Shown here: piece by piece, positions 59,126 through 64,000 of the stretch | Numbering within the stretch: position 1 is the first letter of the stretch | Layout: each line of letters starts with the position of its first letter | Assembly (NCBI GenBank): GCA_037957365.1 | Contig: JARHVA010006305.1 | Coordinates: 186,001 to 250,000, forward strand | Length of the DNA stretch: 64,000 nt | Direction: 5' to 3' | DNA from: Torreya grandis | Taxonomy: Eukaryota > Streptophyta > Pinopsida > Cupressales > Taxaceae | Program-made: the position numbers and the translations under genes | The notes under the pieces: generated by a model | The model's database searches: none | What the model was told of the DNA's origin: nothing | Seen by the model: the letters and a program-made list of their open reading frames with translations, nothing else

Positions 59126-61999
59126 TTTTTGATCATGCATGTGGCTTATATAATATTTAAAACATGAATACATGTGTGAATAAAATTATAAAATAAAATA
59201 AAATTTATGGAATATAAAGTATATAATCTATGTAAAGGAAATACCATTCTAACATATTCTCTTATCTCATCCCCACCCTTCATGTCATTGGTTACCTTTT
59301 CAATTTACTTCATAGCTTCATCACCAATTAGGTCAAGGCTCGATGCATAATCACCACTCACATTTTTAAAGAAAATATGGCCTTTTTCCTATTTTAATTC
59401 TCTGTTTCAATTCTTTTAGAATGCACAATGTGACATACCCATTTTAAAATTGTTTAAATATAATTACAATTTTTTATTACAAGTTCAATTTTATGAACAA
59501 ATAACTCAACCCATTCTTAATCACCCTCACTTTTCCTTTCTTTAATCTCTTTCCTACATTTTTTCAATAAGTATTTTAGAGAAATATTATCATCCTACAC
59601 CAAAATTTGTTATGAATGGGTTAAAATTAGATAACATGTGACAAACATAATTGAAAAAGTAAAATATAATTTAGTTTAAAACTTACAATAGAAAACAAAC
59701 CTCTTTCACTCTGGCATTATATGAGGCATTTAAATTTCCAACATTATCCCCATGGAATATATATTTCCATCCTCATCCCCATGATTTCCTCTATAAAGGA
59801 ATAAATACACCTATAAGTAAACAAATTATGCTTCCATTTAAAGTATTAGAGACGAGGGTGATTATGCCCCAAGACGAGTGCCATTGTGTAAAACCCTTTG
59901 TTGGGAAGATAAATTACCCAAACCTAATTTTAATAATATTGAACCTATAATATCTTCAAGATGAATAATGTTAGAGCCCCATACTAGGATCATATGCAAA
60001 GATGGATCCCTATACTAGGTTCATATGTAAAGATGGAATCCAATATTGGGTTTGTATGCAAATATGAATATACTAAATTAAACATTGCATACTATTTTAC
60101 ATTTATAATGTTACCTTTAGTACCTTCATTACCATTAAAAAATAGAAAAGTGTATGCATGAACAACATCCACGCCCCATAATTTGATATAATTGTACCAA
60201 GTTGATACATAATGCCATAAATCTACATGTCACTTTGCCTCTAATCTAATAAATACAATAACCTATTCCTTTTGATTCCTATAATCTGATCATTATGCTC
60301 ATCTGATGTTTTTAACATGTTACTCATACACCTAACAAAATTTTACATATGTATTATATATGCCCCCAAATTTATCTCAATCTATTTATATCTATCCCAC
60401 AATCTGAACCATTTTGATAATCTGACCCAATATGAACCATCTAAATCATGTAAATTTTTCCAAATTATGAATTATTTGTGTATGGAGATTTAAATTTATA
60501 GGAGAAATCCCACTAGTATACCCCCCATTTGAGGTGAGGGATGTAGCTTGTGAATTAATCATTTCAAAATAAAAGAGTTATACATATCATGTTTGTTTAG
60601 AAATATGTAAGCATGGAAAGCATATTCTAACATGACGAGAATGTGTTATCACAACATGATTAGGCCAAAAAAGCATATGTAAAACATGTATCATAAATAA
60701 TAAAAGTGTCATTTCAAGATAGATATAATAATTATGCATGAATTTGTAATCATCATAGATATACACATTGAATAGTGAACTACACAAGAAGATGCATGAT
60801 ATTGATCATGGCACTACACACAAGTAGAAAGATGGGTGATATGGATCATAAAACCACAAGTTCAGAAGACAATCCTAGATGCATACACACATACACACAT
60901 AATTCCATGGCCATGACACATACAATACAAGAACACATAAAATCAATCAATGTCATGCATAATAATATTCATACATAGTACACTCAATGCACACACAATG
61001 TCACATAATGAAGCAACAATGTCGCATAAGGAAAGGACCAAAAATGATTTAATACACACTCAAGGATTACATCATGAAAAAAGTGAAAGATAAATACATA
61101 TAAAGGAATGTATTTAAACACATAATGGTCACACATTAAGCATAAAATAAAACACAGAATGTCAGTGACATGCATAGAAAAACAAATCCAGTCTACAATG
61201 TTAAAGTATGTAATCATCACACATGGTAAATTATAATACCCATAAAACATTTTAAGTAATATAATCAAGTTAAAGACACATTTATTTGGTATAATATCTC
61301 AAAATGATCAATGGGACATCCATAGAAAGATGCAATTTGATTAAATATACCAAAGAGATGCCCCTAGTTGAAGCATGCCCCCAATGCATGAAGGGTATCC
61401 CGTAGGTGTAGTAATGTCTTGAAATTGAATGCACATATCATATGAAACTTGTATGTCTTAAAAATCACTTATTTATACCATTAAATGCATGGGCATATGA
61501 AAAAATAAGGGTAATTAATTTATTAAAATGTGATAAACAACATAAATGTAAGATGTATATTAGTACTACATGTCATGTACATGTCTTATTTTATTATTTT
61601 TTTGAATATTTTTATTTTTTCATATGTTAAATATTTTTTTATTATGTTCCTAATAACCAATGATCATGTCAATGGGGTTCCCCCATGTAGTTCCTATATC
61701 TATCATGACAAAGGTCATCTACTATGAGTGAGTATTGCCATATATATCTATATATAAATCTGAGAGGTGATATTATCTTGTAGTATATATTAATTGTCAT
61801 CATGACTCATATGATCATACACATTATGTATATCAATAGTAGCCATAGTATCCAATGGAATACACTATATATAATAATAATGTGCATGTGCTCATTATGG
61901 AACATGTAAAACTATCTATGATACTAGCTTAGGAAGTGATAGAGTGGATGATGGCTATTGTGCAACTTGAATAAACATTTGATGTATTGGGCATTGAAT
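59126..61999. other. AT-rich region without recognised genes
   Basis: Short frames only. A stretch at 60870-60910 is rich in CACACATA, and 61600-61740 is very AT-rich. On the minus strand at about 59400-59250 a piece reads SLDLIGDEAMK and NDMKGGDE, which might be another exon of the fragment at 58664-59125. Confidence 0.4.
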
Positions 62000-62005
62000 C
62001 ATGGG

Positions 62006-63715
62006 TCATTTAGGAAATTTAATTACTTTCCTATAAATTACATGTATATGATGAACCTGAGTAGGTTGTATAATTGAATATGGTGGGGGTTGGTGTGTAG
62101 GATGAAATGTCTGTAGGTGAATAGGATATCCATATGGAATACCTAGAATTGTAACCACTTTTTTGTTATGTATGTACTTCATGCATCTATATAATAAATG
62201 TATAACTACATGAATATTATGTATCCAAGGACATCCTAAAAACATTTCAAATGCCCTTGTACTTGGTAGAAATAAAAATAAAGCATCAATTATTGTAGGG
62301 CCTACCTTAAGTAGCAATACAATACTCTCAAGAAGATTCTATATCTTTCCATTCAAATAATTTTAATATATTTTTTATATCCATCAAAGCATTTTATGTA
62401 AATCCAAGACTGGTAAGGAGTTTCATAGTACAAAAATTTTCACCCAAACCATTATCTTCCATGACACTATATATAGGCTAAGAATCAATGTAAGTGTCCC
62501 CAAATAATGGCATATAAATAAACCCATCATCAAAAATATCATCATTATCAAATTTAATTTTAGGTCATTAAATACATATATTCTAGTAGGTGTACCGGTA
62601 ATACCATCTAATGGATGTTCCTCTTTGGTTGTGGAAGCATAATATGTTAGAGGAGGATGTGAATTATAAGGCATATGCACCTTAGGATTAATCTTAGTTT
62701 ATATGGCCTCATTATTTGGAAGGGATTACAAAAAAAAATTAAACTTTACATTCCCATTAGGTTGAGACATTGAATCATTCGTAAGTGTACTTATATCATT
62801 AAACTCAATGGTGTTTTCATTAATGAGATCCTGCATCTTATGTATTTCCCCAAAGTATATGTTTTTAGAGAGTACACCAAATATATGATAATCACAATAT
62901 GTGACACTATCGTATCCCTTAGGTAGAGGCCTAGTTAGATCAACCTCTTTTCAGGATGGAGAGATATGAGGTTTCTCTCAAGTAACTTATATGATATCTT
63001 ATGATGAGGTTTTGATTAACATGAAAATTACTTATTTTGTGGGGATGGAAGGACAAGTCGATTAATAGGTTATAACACTGCATTAATTACTATCTTTGCC
63101 TCATTATTATTTTTTACCTTGTTATTTTGTTTATTTTTAAAAATTACATTCAAATTAATTTTAGGATTAACTATATACTTTACATTATTCATATATACAA
63201 GCTTAAATTATCTCCTTAACTATATGACATAAGTCATCAAATGGTTGGAATATCTTGAACATAATGGACTATAAAACATTTTTTTATTGAATATATCTTG
63301 TAACTCCTTTTTATCCATAAGATTTGTCATGTTAGAGACCATCACCCTATATTGAAGCACATAATCATTGATTGCTTCATTTGGTGCTTTCTTAAAAGTT
63401 TTGTTATTTGAGTGTAAGAAATATTATCAATGAAATTGATTGAAAACTATGTGAAGAAATGATCATATAAATGATTAAATATATTAACCAATTAGAATGG
63501 GAGATCATACAAACATCACAGAGCATAATATTTGAGACTTCTCAAAAACAACCTCGTTAACAAGTTATCATTGGAAGCATAGTGCAAGCATGTTACATGA
63601 AATGCTTTTAAGTGTTTCTTTGGATCACCTTTACCATCATATAATGTAATCTTAGGAGCAATGAAATTTGTAGGTAAGGAATACGTTCAATTATCTAGTA
63701 CCAATGTATTATGAA
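62006..63715 (-). pseudogene. Ty3/gypsy gag-protease remnant running off the right side
   Basis: On the minus strand, starting near 63700: PTNFIAPKITLYDGKGDPKK, HVTCLHYASNDNLLTRLFLR (about 63690-63540), then after stops and a frameshift KAPNEAINDYVLQYRVMVSN (about 63400-63330). These match the retrotransposon gag domain order. Downstream, 62317 to 62006 reads PTIIDALFLFLPSTRAFEMF then GCPWIH and KYIHNKKVVTILG, the C-terminal GRPWIH part of a gypsy protease. No reverse transcriptase is seen below 62000, and no LTR is visible, so the ends are undefined. Different family from the gypsy-like element at 30-7048. Confidence 0.75.
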
Positions 63716-64000
63716 TGCTTGATAATTAGTTGAATGAATCGGTCTAGAAGAACCCTACTCTAACTATGACACCTTAGGATATAGATCTAGAATAGTCTAC
63801 ATGAGTTATTTGATAAAAATTAAAGATGATAATATCATATGAGTAGAAATTATAGGAGGGATAAAATTTTTCTATGTAGGGATAAACACTAAAATTGGAT
63901 AAAAACCTTGTATTGCCCTCACACAATGGGTGGGCATCACATGTGTAACCATAGGTGTAGACATAAGAATAAAAACAATGTTAGGAGTGATATGAACACC
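63716..64000. other. Probable upstream part of the gypsy remnant
   Basis: Minus-strand frames continue with stops; probably the low-complexity N-terminal part of gag or its leader. No boundary before the window ends. Confidence 0.35.

Noticed and set aside
60770..61270. Frames of 67-94 codons in the CACACATA-rich region
   Set aside because: Composition-driven frames in AT/CA-rich DNA without motifs.

Overview
This window looks like intergenic DNA of a large plant genome. It is AT-rich and packed with old, nested LTR retrotransposons and degenerate repeats; I see no intact host gene, no rRNA or tRNA gene and no organelle insert. Ty1/copia elements with tRNA-Met primer sites, Ty3/gypsy gag-pro elements, a plant L1-type LINE and a possible CACTA-type fragment are all plant families. 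The age and density of the decayed elements suggest a gymnosperm such as a conifer, but that is inference.

Left part (1-20 kb). The host stretch carries an 18-bp tandem repeat and the ORF1 of a LINE. A gypsy-like gag-protease element lies on the minus strand (30-7048, matching 6-bp flanks). A copia insertion (7863-18884) splits the LINE ORF1, whose reading frame resumes at 18885. This insertion has three LTRs and two internal regions in tandem (LTR-int-LTR-int-LTR) inside one target-site duplication, and both internal regions share many stop codons. The LINE ends near 19980 with no visible ORF2.

Middle part (20-39 kb). From 20.4 to 29 kb there are degenerate repeat modules in the same order twice: a GGGTTTTAAGG module, a TCCTCTAACATCC module, then an AT-rich module of about 450 bp. 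The first series also contains a 63-bp tandem repeat with a nearly open 21-residue frame. Two 62-bp imperfect palindromes follow at 31.1 and 31.8 kb. A very decayed copia element (copia C) occupies 32.3-38.6 kb.

Right part (39-64 kb). Copia D (39267-49886, perfect 5-bp target duplication ATGAC) has a full LTR plus a second partial LTR at its 5' end. Its 3' LTR is split by a trimeric array of a short non-autonomous relative: four LTRs of about 1045 bp and three 299-bp internal segments within one target duplication. Copia E (52632-57111) has long LTRs and a shrunken interior. A 5'-truncated LINE tail with target duplication sits at 58.0-58.2 kb, a possible CACTA Tnp1-like fragment near 59 kb, and a gypsy gag-pro remnant on the minus strand runs from 62 kb towards the right edge.

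The common theme is multimeric LTR structures: a dimer, a trimer and an LTR-plus-partial-LTR, each bounded as a single insertion. Decay is marked by transitions; four of five visible retrotransposon protease motifs have lost their serine through a TCN-to-TTN type change.
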